This document shows positions 26,039 through 36,200 of a stretch of DNA of 64,000 bases, in pieces. The notes below the pieces were generated by a model. It was not told where the DNA came from, ran no database searches, and was given only the letters and a program-made list of their open reading frames with translations. The position numbers and the translations under genes are program-made. The DNA comes from an uncultured Ruminiclostridium sp. (GTDB lineage: Bacteria > Bacillota > Clostridia > Oscillospirales > Ruminococcaceae). The stretch lies in assembly GCA_947594425.1 (NCBI GenBank), contig CANQED010000011.1:1-64000 (forward strand). Reading direction: 5' to 3'. Position 1 is the stretch's first letter; each line of letters opens with the position of its first letter.

Positions 26039-27526
26039 ATGAACAACATACCACAGGTAAAACTCGGCATAGCGGCAGTGTCCCGCGACTGCTTTCCGAT
26101 GTCCTTATCGGAACAAAGATGTGAAGCGGTAGTAAGCGCCTGCAAGTCAAAGGGCATAGATATCTTTAAGTGCCCCACCACCATCGAAAATGAGAAGCAT
26201 ATGCTCGCCGCACTGAGCGAGCTGAAAGACGCGGGCTGCAACGCGCTGGTAGTTTATCTCGGCAACTTCGGCCCCGAGAGCAGCGAGACCCTGCTCGCAA
26301 AATACTTTGACGGACCGGTGATGTTCGTTGCCGCCGCGGAGGAGACGGGAAATAATCTTGTCGGCGGACGCGGCGACGCATACTGCGGCGTGCTAAACGC
26401 AAGCTACAACCTCGACTTAAGGAACGTCAAGGCATACATACCCGAATATCCCGTCGGCACGGCGGACGAGGTCGCCGATATGATAGCGGACTTTATCCCC
26501 GTAGCAAGGGCGATAATTGGCTTAAGCAAGCTTAAGATAATATCTTTCGGCCCGCGCCCGCAGGACTTTCTTGCCTGCAACGCCCCGATAAAGAGACTGT
26601 ATGATCTCGGCGTGGAGATAGAAGAGAACTCCGAGCTTGACCTGTTCGAGGCGTTCAACAATCACAAGGACGACCCGAGGATACCCGACGTAGTTAAGGA
26701 TATGGAAAACGAGCTGGGCGAGGGAAACAAGATGCCCGGCATACTCTCGCGCTTAGCTCAGCTTGAGATAACCCTGCTCGACTGGATGGAAGAGCACAAG
26801 GGCAGCAGAGAATACGTGGTATTCGCAAATAAGTGCTGGCCCGCATTTCAGACGCAGTTCGGCTGCGTACCGTGCTATGTAAATTCGCGCCTGACCGCAA
26901 GGGGCATACCGGTATCCTGCGAGGTTGATATATACGGCGCGCTCAGCGAGTATATCGGCACCTGCGTATCTAACGACGTTGTGACATTGCTCGACATAAA
27001 CAATTCCGTCCCCGCAGACATATATAACGAGGGGATAAAGGGCAAATACGACTATACGCTAAAAGACGTGTTTATGGGCTTCCACTGCGGAAACACCGCG
27101 TCCTGCAAGCTGACCAGCTCGACTATGAAGTATCAGCTGATAATGCACCGCGGACTTGAGCCTGACAAAGAGCCCGATATCACAAGGGGCACGCTCGAGG
27201 GCGACATAGTGCCGGGCGATATCACCTTCTTCCGCCTGCAAAGCACAGCCGACGCAAAATTGCAAAGCTACGTTGCCGAGGGCGAGGTATTGCCCGTGGC
27301 TACACGCTCGTTCGGCGGCATAGGGATATTCGGCATACCGGAAATGGGCCGCTTTTACCGCAATGTGCTTATCAAGAAGCACTATCCCCACCACGGCGCG
27401 GTAGCTTTCGGCCATTACGGAAAGGCTATATTTGAAGTAATGAAGTACCTCGGGGTCACCGACATAGAGTACAATCACCCCAAGGGCGTTATGTACGAGG
27501 GCGAGAACCCCTACGCTAAATATTAA
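26039..27526 (+). CDS. L-fucose/L-arabinose isomerase family protein
   Basis: A 495-residue protein of the FucI/AraA-like isomerase family, with the characteristic long layout, CWPAFQTQFG near residue 265, CEVDIYGALSEY, GFHCGNT and the C-terminal HYPHHGAVAFGHYG with candidate metal-binding His residues. Members isomerise aldoses such as L-fucose, but many uncharacterised relatives exist. There is no neighbouring fucose kinase, aldolase or transporter here, so the true substrate is open. It has its own promoter and a terminator directly downstream. Confidence 0.8.
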   Translation: MNNIPQVKLGIAAVSRDCFPMSLSEQRCEAVVSACKSKGIDIFKCPTTIENEKHMLAALSELKDAGCNALVVYLGNFGPESSETLLAKYFDGPVMFVAAAEETGNNLVGGRGDAYCGVLNASYNLDLRNVKAYIPEYPVGTADEVADMIADFIPVARAIIGLSKLKIISFGPRPQDFLACNAPIKRLYDLGVEIEENSELDLFEAFNNHKDDPRIPDVVKDMENELGEGNKMPGILSRLAQLEITLLDWMEEHKGSREYVVFANKCWPAFQTQFGCVPCYVNSRLTARGIPVSCEVDIYGALSEYIGTCVSNDVVTLLDINNSVPADIYNEGIKGKYDYTLKDVFMGFHCGNTASCKLTSSTMKYQLIMHRGLEPDKEPDITRGTLEGDIVPGDITFFRLQSTADAKLQSYVAEGEVLPVATRSFGGIGIFGIPEMGRFYRNVLIKKHYPHHGAVAFGHYGKAIFEVMKYLGVTDIEYNHPKGVMYEGENPYAKY

Positions 27527-27535
27527 GTATCCTTG

Positions 27536-27563
27536 CGGAGAGCGCACGCTCTCCGCTTTTGTT
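27536..27563 (+). terminator. Terminator after the isomerase gene
   Basis: CGGAGAGCG-CA-CGCTCTCCG followed by CTTTTGTTAT, immediately after the isomerase stop codon. Confidence 0.8.
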
Positions 27564-27574
27564 ATCCTGTAAAT

Positions 27575-28240
27575 ATGAAAAAAGCGACTTTTACTGAGCT
27601 TGCCGAACGGGTGCTGTTTACCGTATACCCGAGGCGCTGTCCCGTATGCGGCATACAGCTGCCGACCGAAGAATATATTTGTGCTAAGTGCGCCGAAAGC
27701 TTTCCTTATAAATATCATAAGGAGACGCTAAATGGGCTGACCGTGTATTCGGTATGCGGATATAACGAGCTTACAAAGAATATCGTGCTCGGGGCGAAAA
27801 ATCAGCGCGACGGCGACAAGCTCGACTTTATCGCTTATGCCGCGTCGGATATGATGAAAACGCTCGACGCGGGCGAGAGCGCGGACGGCATTGTCCCCGT
27901 GCCGCAGCATATAAGCAAATATTTCACGCGCGGATATTCGCACACCGAGAAAATATCAAGACAGCTCTCCCGCCATATCGGAATACCCGTAATAAACGCG
28001 GTCAAAAAGGGGCGCGCCACCGCCGAGCAAAAGAGCCTCTCCCACGCACAGCGCAAATTAAATCTAAAGGGCGTGTTTTACGTAAAAGAAAACGCCGATA
28101 TCAAAGGAAAGCGGCTTATCGTATTCGACGACGTATGTACTACGGGAGCTACTCTGCTCGAGGTATGCGCCTGCCTTAAAGAGGCGGGGTGCAAAGACGT
28201 AGTATGCGTATGCTTTGCCCGCGCGGGAAAAGAAAAGTAG
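27575..28240 (+). CDS. ComF-family phosphoribosyltransferase-like protein
   Basis: A 221-residue ComF-type protein. A four-cysteine zinc finger (RRCPVCGIQL, ICAKCAESF) near residues 20-48 precedes a PRTase fold with the PRPP-binding motif LIVFDDVCTTGATLLE near residue 180. ComF members support DNA uptake in naturally competent bacteria, and relatives exist in non-competent species, so competence is not shown. I chose the ATG after the upstream terminator hairpin; no clear ribosome site precedes it, so translation may be weak or leaderless. Confidence 0.88.
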   Translation: MKKATFTELAERVLFTVYPRRCPVCGIQLPTEEYICAKCAESFPYKYHKETLNGLTVYSVCGYNELTKNIVLGAKNQRDGDKLDFIAYAASDMMKTLDAGESADGIVPVPQHISKYFTRGYSHTEKISRQLSRHIGIPVINAVKKGRATAEQKSLSHAQRKLNLKGVFYVKENADIKGKRLIVFDDVCTTGATLLEVCACLKEAGCKDVVCVCFARAGKEK

Positions 28241-28248
28241 GATAAGGC

Positions 28249-28278
28249 TTGACTTAAGGCGGCGATTTGTGGTACAAT
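28249..28278 (+). promoter_or_regulatory. Vegetative promoter of the sigma-factor operon
   Basis: TTGACT, 18-base spacer, TACAAT. A second, ECF-like promoter may follow near 28357-28385 (GAAACTTTTTT then a CGCCTACT region), which would allow autoregulation; its spacing is not ideal, so I regard that as tentative. Confidence 0.55.
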
Positions 28279-28413
28279 TAGTACCGAACACTCAATATAT
28301 TGTGATTTTGCATAAAAAACACCCAATATTTTTTATGTTTCTAACAAGTAAAAATTGAAACTTTTTTGAGCCGACCGCCTACTACTAAATAGATGACAAA
28401 GCGAGGTGAGCCT

Positions 28414-28956
28414 ATGGGCGGCGCAAGTCATGAAGAATACTTCAATCAGGTGTACGACCAGACCCACAAGGCGATCTCACGTTTTGTTGTAAGTAAATGC
28501 GGCAGTCTTGACGACGCCGAGGATATAATACAGAATGTCTACGCCCGCTTTTATAAGCGGATAACGCAAAAGGGGTGCGAGGACATCGAGAGCCCCGAGG
28601 CTTTCCTCATAAACATTGCTAAATTTGAATGTCGTACATATTTCTCGGGCAGGAAAAAGCGCGATAAAGTGACCTCCTTTTCGGACTATACCGAAGAAGA
28701 GATGGTAAAAATAGAAGAGGAAATGTCCCGCCCGCAAAAGCGCATGGAGGACGTCCTCACCGATAAGCTGCTTGCAAAGCAGATATTCGACGATATAATG
28801 AAGAGCGACAAGCTGACAGGGCAGATATTCTATCTGTACTTTGCGTGCGACATGAAGCTTGAGGACATAGCAAACGAGCTGGACGTAACGCTCTCGACCG
28901 TTAAAAATAAGCTCTATCGCACGATAGAGCGGCAGAAAAAGAAATTTAAGCTGTAG
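28414..28956 (+). CDS. ECF-type RNA polymerase sigma factor
   Basis: A 180-residue sigma-70 family protein with region 2 (AEDIIQNVYARFYKR, residues 29-43) and region 4 (QIFYLYFACDMKLEDIANEL followed by TLSTVKNKLYR). Size and spacing fit extracytoplasmic-function sigma factors. The next gene, 15 bases downstream, encodes a membrane protein that is probably its anti-sigma partner. I chose the ATG at 28414, seven codons inside the frame, because AGGTGAG precedes it. Confidence 0.9.
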   Translation: MGGASHEEYFNQVYDQTHKAISRFVVSKCGSLDDAEDIIQNVYARFYKRITQKGCEDIESPEAFLINIAKFECRTYFSGRKKRDKVTSFSDYTEEEMVKIEEEMSRPQKRMEDVLTDKLLAKQIFDDIMKSDKLTGQIFYLYFACDMKLEDIANELDVTLSTVKNKLYRTIERQKKKFKL

Positions 28957-28971
28957 AAAGGGGGCTTTTTT

Positions 28972-29652
28972 GTGAACACCAAAGAATTTTACAAGCAGCT
29001 CATGGAAGAATACACATTCGACCACGAGAAGATCAAAAAAGCTGCCATGCAGCCCGAAGCGCCCGCCAAAAAGAGCCGCATACGCACCGCGATAATATCC
29101 GCCTCGGCAATAGCCGCAGCGCTTGCGGTAACTATTGGCACGACGGCTGTGCTGTCTAACGGCAATCCCGTGTCGGTCACTCCGTCTACGGTGACGGCAG
29201 AGCAGCGCTATCAGCTCGCCGCCGAGACCTACCAGATGGCTGACGAAGAATACGGCGACGAGGAGGAATACTTTTACGTCACCTTTAAGGACGAAAAGAC
29301 CCCGTCGGATATGCAGGATATACTGCTCAGCGTCGACAACAGCGGCACAATCAAGGTGCTCACCCTGTATCTTTCGGATATGAACGCGGTGACGGGCAGC
29401 GACAATATTCGCTCTATGTTTGACGAGAATGAAGAGAATATCGCCGCCGTAAAGATACTCTGCCCCGGCAATCTGTACAGAAAATTGCAGGACAACGAGC
29501 TGATATATCTTGTAGAGAGCGGCGACACCTTTAAAGAGGACGCTTTTACGGTGCTGACCGATACCGATTACGATTATCAAAAGGATTATGAGATATACGG
29601 TCACCGTCCGACCGTAGGCGACACTACGCCTATCCCCGACCCCGAGGCTTAA
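28972..29652 (+). CDS. Membrane protein, probable anti-sigma partner
   Basis: A 226-residue protein with a cytoplasmic N-terminus of about 42 residues, one membrane segment (IISASAIAAALAVTIGTTAVL, about 44-64, shown here as separate parts of one helix), and an acidic extracellular domain of about 160 residues. No zinc-binding ZAS motif is visible, so if it restrains the sigma factor it does so with an unrecognised N-terminal segment. Role is inferred only from position 15 bases after the sigma gene. It starts at GTG with AAAGGGGG upstream. Confidence 0.6.
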   Translation: MNTKEFYKQLMEEYTFDHEKIKKAAMQPEAPAKKSRIRTAIISASAIAAALAVTIGTTAVLSNGNPVSVTPSTVTAEQRYQLAAETYQMADEEYGDEEEYFYVTFKDEKTPSDMQDILLSVDNSGTIKVLTLYLSDMNAVTGSDNIRSMFDENEENIAAVKILCPGNLYRKLQDNELIYLVESGDTFKEDAFTVLTDTDYDYQKDYEIYGHRPTVGDTTPIPDPEA

Positions 29653-29670
29653 AACATTAAATAATAACTT

Positions 29671-29695
29671 ACCCCCGCAGTACTGCGGGGGTATT
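29671..29695. terminator. Palindromic terminator between convergent genes
   Basis: ACCCCCGCAGTACTGCGGGGGT is a perfect palindrome located between the sigma operon and the minus-strand CotH gene. It lacks a long T-run on the plus side. Confidence 0.6.
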
Positions 29696-29707
29696 GCTGT
29701 ATAGCCC

Positions 29708-32101
29708 TTATTCTTTATGCCGTCCCTCGGTCGGGGCGGTCTTTTGATATGTGCCGTCTGGGCGGCGGGTCTGGGACTCGTCCTCGGAGCAGTCGGCGAT
29801 AGGCACTCTTGCGTAGACAGTGCCCGCGCTGTCGGAGAGTATCAATGTTTCGCCCGTCTTTAGGCTAAAATTCGTCTGCAACTTCATAAGCGAGTCGGAC
29901 GCCTTGTTATTCTTGCACACTATAGTCAGCGTCTTATTTGCGTCCACCGTAACGGTGGGCAGGCTCCAGCGGTTTAGCGCCGCCTCGTTATCGGTTAGGT
30001 ACATATCCTTTAGGGTCACGGCGGTATCGTTGGGGTTGTATAATTCTATCCAGTCCGCGTCGCCGCCCGTGTATACCTCGCTGACGTATACGGGCATATC
30101 CGACAGTGTCTTTTCGGCGTGGGCGGTGATATTTATCACCCCTTCAGCGTCCGCCATATCGGAGGAGATAGTTACAACGTCGTCCGTGACCTTTTCGCCG
30201 TTTATCTCAAAGTACGCAAACTTCCACCCCGTAAAGCTCTCGGCAGAGAGCGTAACGCTGTACGGCGTAAAATAATCGGCGGACAGCGTCCCGCCGACGG
30301 TGTCGGTCTGGGTGTTGAGCTTTATCTTTAAGCCGTTAGCGCCCGTGACGTTGACGGTGTACATCTCGTCCTCAAGCTCGCACACCTTGCGGATATCTCT
30401 TAATATGATATCCTTTCTTCTTAAGGCAAACTGTATTATCTCGTTGCGGCTGTTATTAAACGTATCGCGATTAGCCCAAGTAGAAGTCTTTCCGTTATCT
30501 AATGCGTAAAACTGCTCGCTGTCGCTGATATTGCATTTTTCCTCCAGCACCTTAAGGATATTAGCGGTAGAAAACGCCCCGCCGATAAGGTCGCAGATGT
30601 TGTTGGCGAGCTTTTCTCTCATATCCTCGCGCTCCATAAGTGCGCATACCAGCGCCGAGCCGCCCGCAGGGTGCGAGCCGTTCATTATCTTAGTGAGCGT
30701 AGCATTCCCGAACCCGTCCGAGTACAGCCCCCACGCAAATTCCGCGTCAAAGAACAGATACCGCCATTTACCGTCGAGGTAGGGCGAGCTTACTTCCTCG
30801 CCGTCGGACGCCTTATATCTCCACACCTTATAATTATTACCGGGCCAGTCGCGGTTGTCGATAAACAATTGCATAGCGAGGTACATCATATAATTGTCAA
30901 TGTCCACGGCAGAGCAGAACTTCTCAAAATTCTCATCGCTTGTCAGCCCCTCTTCTTCGACAAACGCGAGTAGCTCGTTATACTCCTCAGCCTCGGCGGG
31001 GTCCTCTTCGTCCTCGATAGCGCCCTCGGCCTTGCCTATTATCTTAAAATTGTCCTTATTTCCTCCGTACTTGCTCTGAAGATAGCCGTTGCAGAAATTT
31101 TGATGCAGCCACGAAAAGCCGTAATACTCGCCGTTTAAGAACACCGCCGCAGGGGCGGTGCACTGCGCGTCAGGGAAGCCCGCCTGCTGCGCAAGCTTAG
31201 CGGACAATTCGTCGCGCACCCCCGCAAACTCGCGGTCGTTAGCGCCGTTTCTGAGCACAATGCGGTCATATTCGGTAAGCAGCATGCCGTTTTGGTCTGT
31301 CGCGTCGTCGAAAAATTCAAAGTGGAACATACCCTCGTCGGGGGTGTACATCCGCCTTGCGATAAGCTTCCACGATTTTTGGTCGGTTGCGCGGGAATAG
31401 CCGCCCGCGACGCGCGCGCCCGCCTGCTGCTCGATAAGCTTGTTTCCTTGATAGTCGTATACCTCCATATACATCGGGCGCTCGCCCGCCATGCCGCTTT
31501 GGTTCCAGTTGGCGGGGTCGGTGGGCTTTATCTCCGAAAAGCCGTCGTACTCGTTATTAAGCCAGTCGTCGCGTATCTTGCCCGCCACGGCTATGCCGTC
31601 GGTATAATCGTACAGGTCGTACGGGTCGGCGGAGAGGACAAAGACGTATGTATTCTCGTCAAAGCGCTCGAATACGTCCTTGCCGGTGACATAGCTCTTG
31701 GTGACTACCTCGGAGAGTCCGTCCTCGCCCTTTGCCACAGCCTTAATGGTGGTCGCGCCGACATTATTGCCCGCGCGGATATTTATCGCCTTTTTATAAA
31801 GGGAAGATTTTTCGGTCGGGTCCGAGCCGTCGGTGGTGTAGTATATCTCGGCGTTCTTATCCTTTGCGCTGAGCTCTACCGATATATCCTCATCATAAAA
31901 TGTATCGGTGTGAGAAAAGGTGATAGGCAGGGCGTTTATCACAGCCTCCTCGCTCGCGCTGTCGACAGGGGGAGCGGGCGGCTGTAACAATTCGTTGCCG
32001 CTGCCCTCGTTTGTAGTATATATCCAGCCTAACGCGGCGGCAGCGCCGACAACGGCAAACACGCCGAGCAAGGCTAATCTTTTTGCTAAAGAAGTGCGCA
32101 T
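29708..32101 (-). CDS. Secreted CotH-kinase protein with chitobiase-like and lamin-tail domains
   Basis: A 797-residue exported protein. An N-terminal signal anchor (about residues 8-26) is followed by a chitobiase/hexosaminidase C-terminal-like beta domain (SAKDKNAEIYYTTDGSDPTE, about 75-150), a CotH kinase domain (SWKLIARRMY, QNFCNGYLQSKYG, DNRDWPGNNYKVWRY, FDAEFAWGLY, about 200-560), a small beta region and a C-terminal lamin-tail domain (VYVSEVYTGGDADWIELYNP, about 700-770). CotH proteins are atypical kinases; phosphorylation of surface proteins is possible. The start at 32101 follows GAAAGGAT. It is divergent from the S1-domain gene. Confidence 0.88.
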   Translation of the reverse strand: MRTSLAKRLALLGVFAVVGAAAALGWIYTTNEGSGNELLQPPAPPVDSASEEAVINALPITFSHTDTFYDEDISVELSAKDKNAEIYYTTDGSDPTEKSSLYKKAINIRAGNNVGATTIKAVAKGEDGLSEVVTKSYVTGKDVFERFDENTYVFVLSADPYDLYDYTDGIAVAGKIRDDWLNNEYDGFSEIKPTDPANWNQSGMAGERPMYMEVYDYQGNKLIEQQAGARVAGGYSRATDQKSWKLIARRMYTPDEGMFHFEFFDDATDQNGMLLTEYDRIVLRNGANDREFAGVRDELSAKLAQQAGFPDAQCTAPAAVFLNGEYYGFSWLHQNFCNGYLQSKYGGNKDNFKIIGKAEGAIEDEEDPAEAEEYNELLAFVEEEGLTSDENFEKFCSAVDIDNYMMYLAMQLFIDNRDWPGNNYKVWRYKASDGEEVSSPYLDGKWRYLFFDAEFAWGLYSDGFGNATLTKIMNGSHPAGGSALVCALMEREDMREKLANNICDLIGGAFSTANILKVLEEKCNISDSEQFYALDNGKTSTWANRDTFNNSRNEIIQFALRRKDIILRDIRKVCELEDEMYTVNVTGANGLKIKLNTQTDTVGGTLSADYFTPYSVTLSAESFTGWKFAYFEINGEKVTDDVVTISSDMADAEGVINITAHAEKTLSDMPVYVSEVYTGGDADWIELYNPNDTAVTLKDMYLTDNEAALNRWSLPTVTVDANKTLTIVCKNNKASDSLMKLQTNFSLKTGETLILSDSAGTVYARVPIADCSEDESQTRRPDGTYQKTAPTEGRHKE

Positions 32102-32251
32102 ATGGGGTATCCTTTCGATATAGACCTGTGATCGTATCTTTATTTTAGCAGAAAGACGGCATAAAATCAATACATATATTTAATTTGCCCGCAATTTTTT
32201 TGCAGAATAAAACCGCCCGCGCGCTCATAAATATTGTAAAGGATATTATCA

Positions 32252-33202
32252 GTGAAAGGCACGGGATCGAAAATGACGGGATTTTTGCCCGAGGGCAGAA
32301 AAATTGACGAGAGAGAAAACGTTCTTGCGTTGCGGGATATACGCTCTATAGAAAGAGCGGCCAAAAGCGGTATAATATGCGAGGCGGTCTGCGCGGTATG
32401 CGATACCGAGCACGACCTTTATGTAGATATGGGCTGTATGCGCGGAGTTATCAGCCGCAACGAGGGGGCGCTCGGCATAGAGGACGGCAGCACGCGGGAC
32501 ATAGCGCTTATCTCCCGCGTAAGCAAGCCCGTCTGCTTTATAATAAAAGGCATAGACCGCTCGGGCAGCGAGCCTATAGCGGTGCTCTCGCGAAAGTCAG
32601 CGCAGCAGCGCGCCGTAGATGAGTATATATCAAAGCTTGTCAGCGGGGACGTGATACCCGCGCGTGTGACGCACCTCGAGCAGTTCGGCTGCTTTGTGGA
32701 TATAGGCTGCGGGCTGCCGTCCATGATACCGATAGACGCTATCTCGGTATCGAGGATAACCCACCCGTCCGACCGCTTTACCGTGGGGCAGGACATTTTC
32801 GCGGCGGTAAAGGGGCGCGACGGCGGCAGGATATGCCTTACGCATAAAGAATTGCTCGGCACGTGGAGCGAGAACGCCCGCAAATTCTGCGCGGGGCAGA
32901 CGGTGTCGGGGATAGTCCGCTCGGTGGAGGATTATGGGATATTTGTGGAATTAGCTCCTAACCTCGCGGGGCTTGCGGAATTAAAAAGCGGGGTGTGCGC
33001 GGGCGATACCGCGAGCGTGTACATAAAGGCTATGATACCCGAGAAGATGAAGATAAAGCTTATTATAGTAAGCGCGCACGCTGTGGACAAAGCGCCGCCC
33101 CCGCCCGAATATATGATAACCGAGGGCAGGATAGACCGCTGGGTGTATTCTACCCCTCAGGCGGCAAAGTATATAGCGACGGATTTTGCCGCGCTGAGAT
33201 AA
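32252..33202 (+). CDS. S1 RNA-binding domain protein
   Basis: A 316-residue protein with about three S1/OB-type repeats: GIICEAVCAVCDTEHDLYVD (about 40-60), GDVIPARVTHLEQFGCFVDI (about 128-148) and GQTVSGIVRSVEDYGIFVEL (about 215-235). It is shorter than ribosomal protein S1 and resembles the small S1-like proteins of Clostridia that may aid translation initiation or RNA handling. It begins at GTG preceded by AAAGGATATTATCA. It is divergent from the CotH gene and 69 bases before the GH2 gene. Confidence 0.85.
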   Translation: MKGTGSKMTGFLPEGRKIDERENVLALRDIRSIERAAKSGIICEAVCAVCDTEHDLYVDMGCMRGVISRNEGALGIEDGSTRDIALISRVSKPVCFIIKGIDRSGSEPIAVLSRKSAQQRAVDEYISKLVSGDVIPARVTHLEQFGCFVDIGCGLPSMIPIDAISVSRITHPSDRFTVGQDIFAAVKGRDGGRICLTHKELLGTWSENARKFCAGQTVSGIVRSVEDYGIFVELAPNLAGLAELKSGVCAGDTASVYIKAMIPEKMKIKLIIVSAHAVDKAPPPPEYMITEGRIDRWVYSTPQAAKYIATDFAALR

Positions 33203-33219
33203 ATTAATACAAAAAGGTA

Positions 33220-33248
33220 TGGACAATCCTTAATATATCGTGTATAAT
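33220..33248 (+). promoter_or_regulatory. Promoter of the GH2 gene
   Basis: TGGACA, 17-base spacer, TATAAT, 23 bases before the ATG. Confidence 0.75.
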
Positions 33249-33271
33249 GGTATCAGAGAGGATGGTGCGCC

Positions 33272-36200
33272 ATGAAAATATTATTTAATGACGGCTGGCA
33301 GTTTGCGCTGACAGAGCCAAACAGCGACATATCCGCAATAGGCGGGGCGAGGTGGTATGACGTAGAATTGCCGCACGACTGGCTGATAAGCGACAGCAGC
33401 GCGCTGTACAAGTCGGGCTGCGGCTGGTATAAAAAGAGCTTTACACTAAGCGAGAAAGACTGCGGCGGGAGCGTCGTTATCTGCTTTGACGGGGTATATA
33501 TGGACAGCACCGTCTATGTGAATGATAAGACTGTCGGAGAATGGAAAAACGGCTATACCTCTTTTTCCTTTGATATAAGCGAATATGTACATGCGGGCGA
33601 GAACACCGTACTCGTAAGGGTAAATTATATCTCGCCCAATTCGCGCTGGTACAGCGGCGCGGGCATATACAGGAACGTATATCTCAGGCTTGCCGCAAAA
33701 AATTACATACTCACCGACGGAGTATATTTTAATGCCAAAGCGCCCGGGGCGCACTCGGGCGGCTGGCGCGTTACGATACAGACCGAGCTTAACGGGGACT
33801 TTGACGGGACGATAAAGCACACGCTGACCGACGGCCAAGGCAGGGCGGCTGCGGATATAAGCGGCCCCGTAGCGGGGGACACCCACACCGTGAGATTTTA
33901 CATCGATAATCCCGAGCTGTGGGATATAGAGTCTCCGACATTGTACACTCTTACTACCGAGATATACGACGCTGACGGCGATTTAGCCGATAGGGCGAAG
34001 AATAAGGTGGGCTTTCGCTATATACGGTTTGACCCGGGCTCGGGATTTTATTTAAATTCACGCAAGGTAAAGATAAAGGGCGTGTGCATGCACCACGATC
34101 TCGGCGCATTAGGCGCGGCATTCAACCGCGACGCGGCAGAGCGTCAGCTCAAAATGCTGATAGATATGGGGGCTAACGCCATACGCACCTCTCACAATCC
34201 GCCCGCCCGCGAGGTGGTAGAACTTTGCGACGAGTTAGGGCTGCTTGTGGACGACGAGTTTACCGATATGTGGGAAGAGCCCAAAACCGAGTACGACTAC
34301 GCGAGATTTTTCCCCGAGTGGTATAAAAAGGACGTTGCCGCGTGGATACGCCGCGACCGCAATCACCCCTCGGTGATAATGTGGAGCATAGGCAACGAGA
34401 TACACGACACCCATAAGAGTGAGCGCGGGCTTGAGGTGGCAAAAATGCTGTGCGACGAGATAGCCGTACACGACCGCTATGCAAACGCAAGACCGACGAT
34501 AGGCTCTAATTATATGGGGTGGGAAAACGCGCAGAAGGTAGCGGATTATCTTAAGCTCGCGGGGTACAATTACGCCGAGAAGCTGTACAGGCAGCAGCAC
34601 GCCGACAACCCATCGCGTTGTATCTACGGCAGCGAGACCGCCTCTACCGTGCGATCGAGAGGCATATATCATATGCCCTACGACACCGCCCAGCTGACCC
34701 ACTGCGATATGCAGTGCTCGGATCTCGGCAACAGCGTGGTAAACTGGGGCGCGTCGCCCTTTTATTCATACGCCGAGGACAGGGACTGCCGCTTTTCGGC
34801 GGGGCAGTTCGTATGGACAGGCTTTGACTATATAGGCGAGCCCACGCCCTACAGCAGTAAAAATTCCTACTTCGGGATAATCGACACGGCGGGCTTTGCT
34901 AAAGCGTCTTACAGCTTTTACCGCTCGGTGTGGAATAATAACAGCGAGCCGTTTATCTTTGTTATGCCCTACTGGGAAGCAAACGAGGGACAAGCCGTCG
35001 ACGTTATCGCCTACAGCAATCTTCGCACGCTGGTGCTGTACGAGGACGACGTCGCGCACGGCATACGGCATATTAATCCCGAGACGGGTACAAGCGACGG
35101 CAAAAGGCTCTGTGCATGCTGGCGTATAAAATACTCGCGCGACAAGGTGATAACCGTATGCGGCTATCGCGGCAGCAAGCCCGACGGCGAGCCGACAGTA
35201 AAGCGGGTGCTGCGCGCGTTCGGCGACGCAGAGAGCATTGTGCTCTCTCCCGAAAATGATAAGATAAAGGCGGACGGCAGATCGCTCGCGTTTATCGATA
35301 TTTCCGCCGTAGATAAAGACGGTAGGGAAGTGCCAAACGCCAACAACCGCATAAGGGTCACGGTGTCGGGCGCGGGGCGGCTGGTCGGACTCGACAACGG
35401 CGACAGCACCGACTATGACAGCTATAAGGGCGACAACCGCCGTATGTTCTCGGGAAAATTGCTCGCAATAGTACAAGCCACCCTTGACAGCGGGGAGATA
35501 ATCGTCACCGCCGAGGGCAAGGGATTAAAAAGCGCGTCGACCGTATTATACAGCGAAAAGTGCGATATTCCCCGGGGAATAAGCGTGGTCCTGACCCCGC
35601 CGAAAGCCGAGTACGTCCCCGAGCTGCCGGTAAGGCGGATAGAGCTTATCGACAAGGGCAACCGCAGACTTTATCCAAAGCGCCCCGAGAGAAAAGTCCG
35701 CGTTATTTTGCACCCCGAAAACGCCGACTATAAGGACGTTACCTTTATGTGCTGCTCTGACAGCGGCGAGGTAATAAACTTTGCCGAGGCGGCGGATTAT
35801 GACGGCGAATATGTGACCGTAAGGGCAAAGGGCGACGGCGATTTTCGCCTGCGCGCATGCTGCAATAACGGCAAGGACGCGCCGAGTGTATTCTCTGACC
35901 TTGAGTATAAAATAAGGGGTATGGGCAGCGCGGTGATAGACGCGTTCAGCCTAACCGCGGCGACGTTGTGCAATTATTCCGACCGACCGCAGAATAATAT
36001 CGGCGGCGGGGCATACGGGCTTGACGGCAGAGCGGTGCTGGGCTTTTACAGTATGGATTTCGGCAGCGCGGGCGCGGACAAGCTGACGGTATATGTCGGC
36101 AACTGCTCGCCCGACAGGCTGTACGCGCGGCTTTATATCGGCGACCCCGAGAAAGGCGGCAGGCAGGTCGGCGAATTTGACCTAAAATATAATAACGGCT

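Noticed and set aside
28357-28385. Autoregulatory ECF promoter
   Set aside because: GAAACTTTT and CGCCTACT are suggestive, but the spacing is about 12-15 bases rather than 16-17, so I only mention it under the vegetative promoter.
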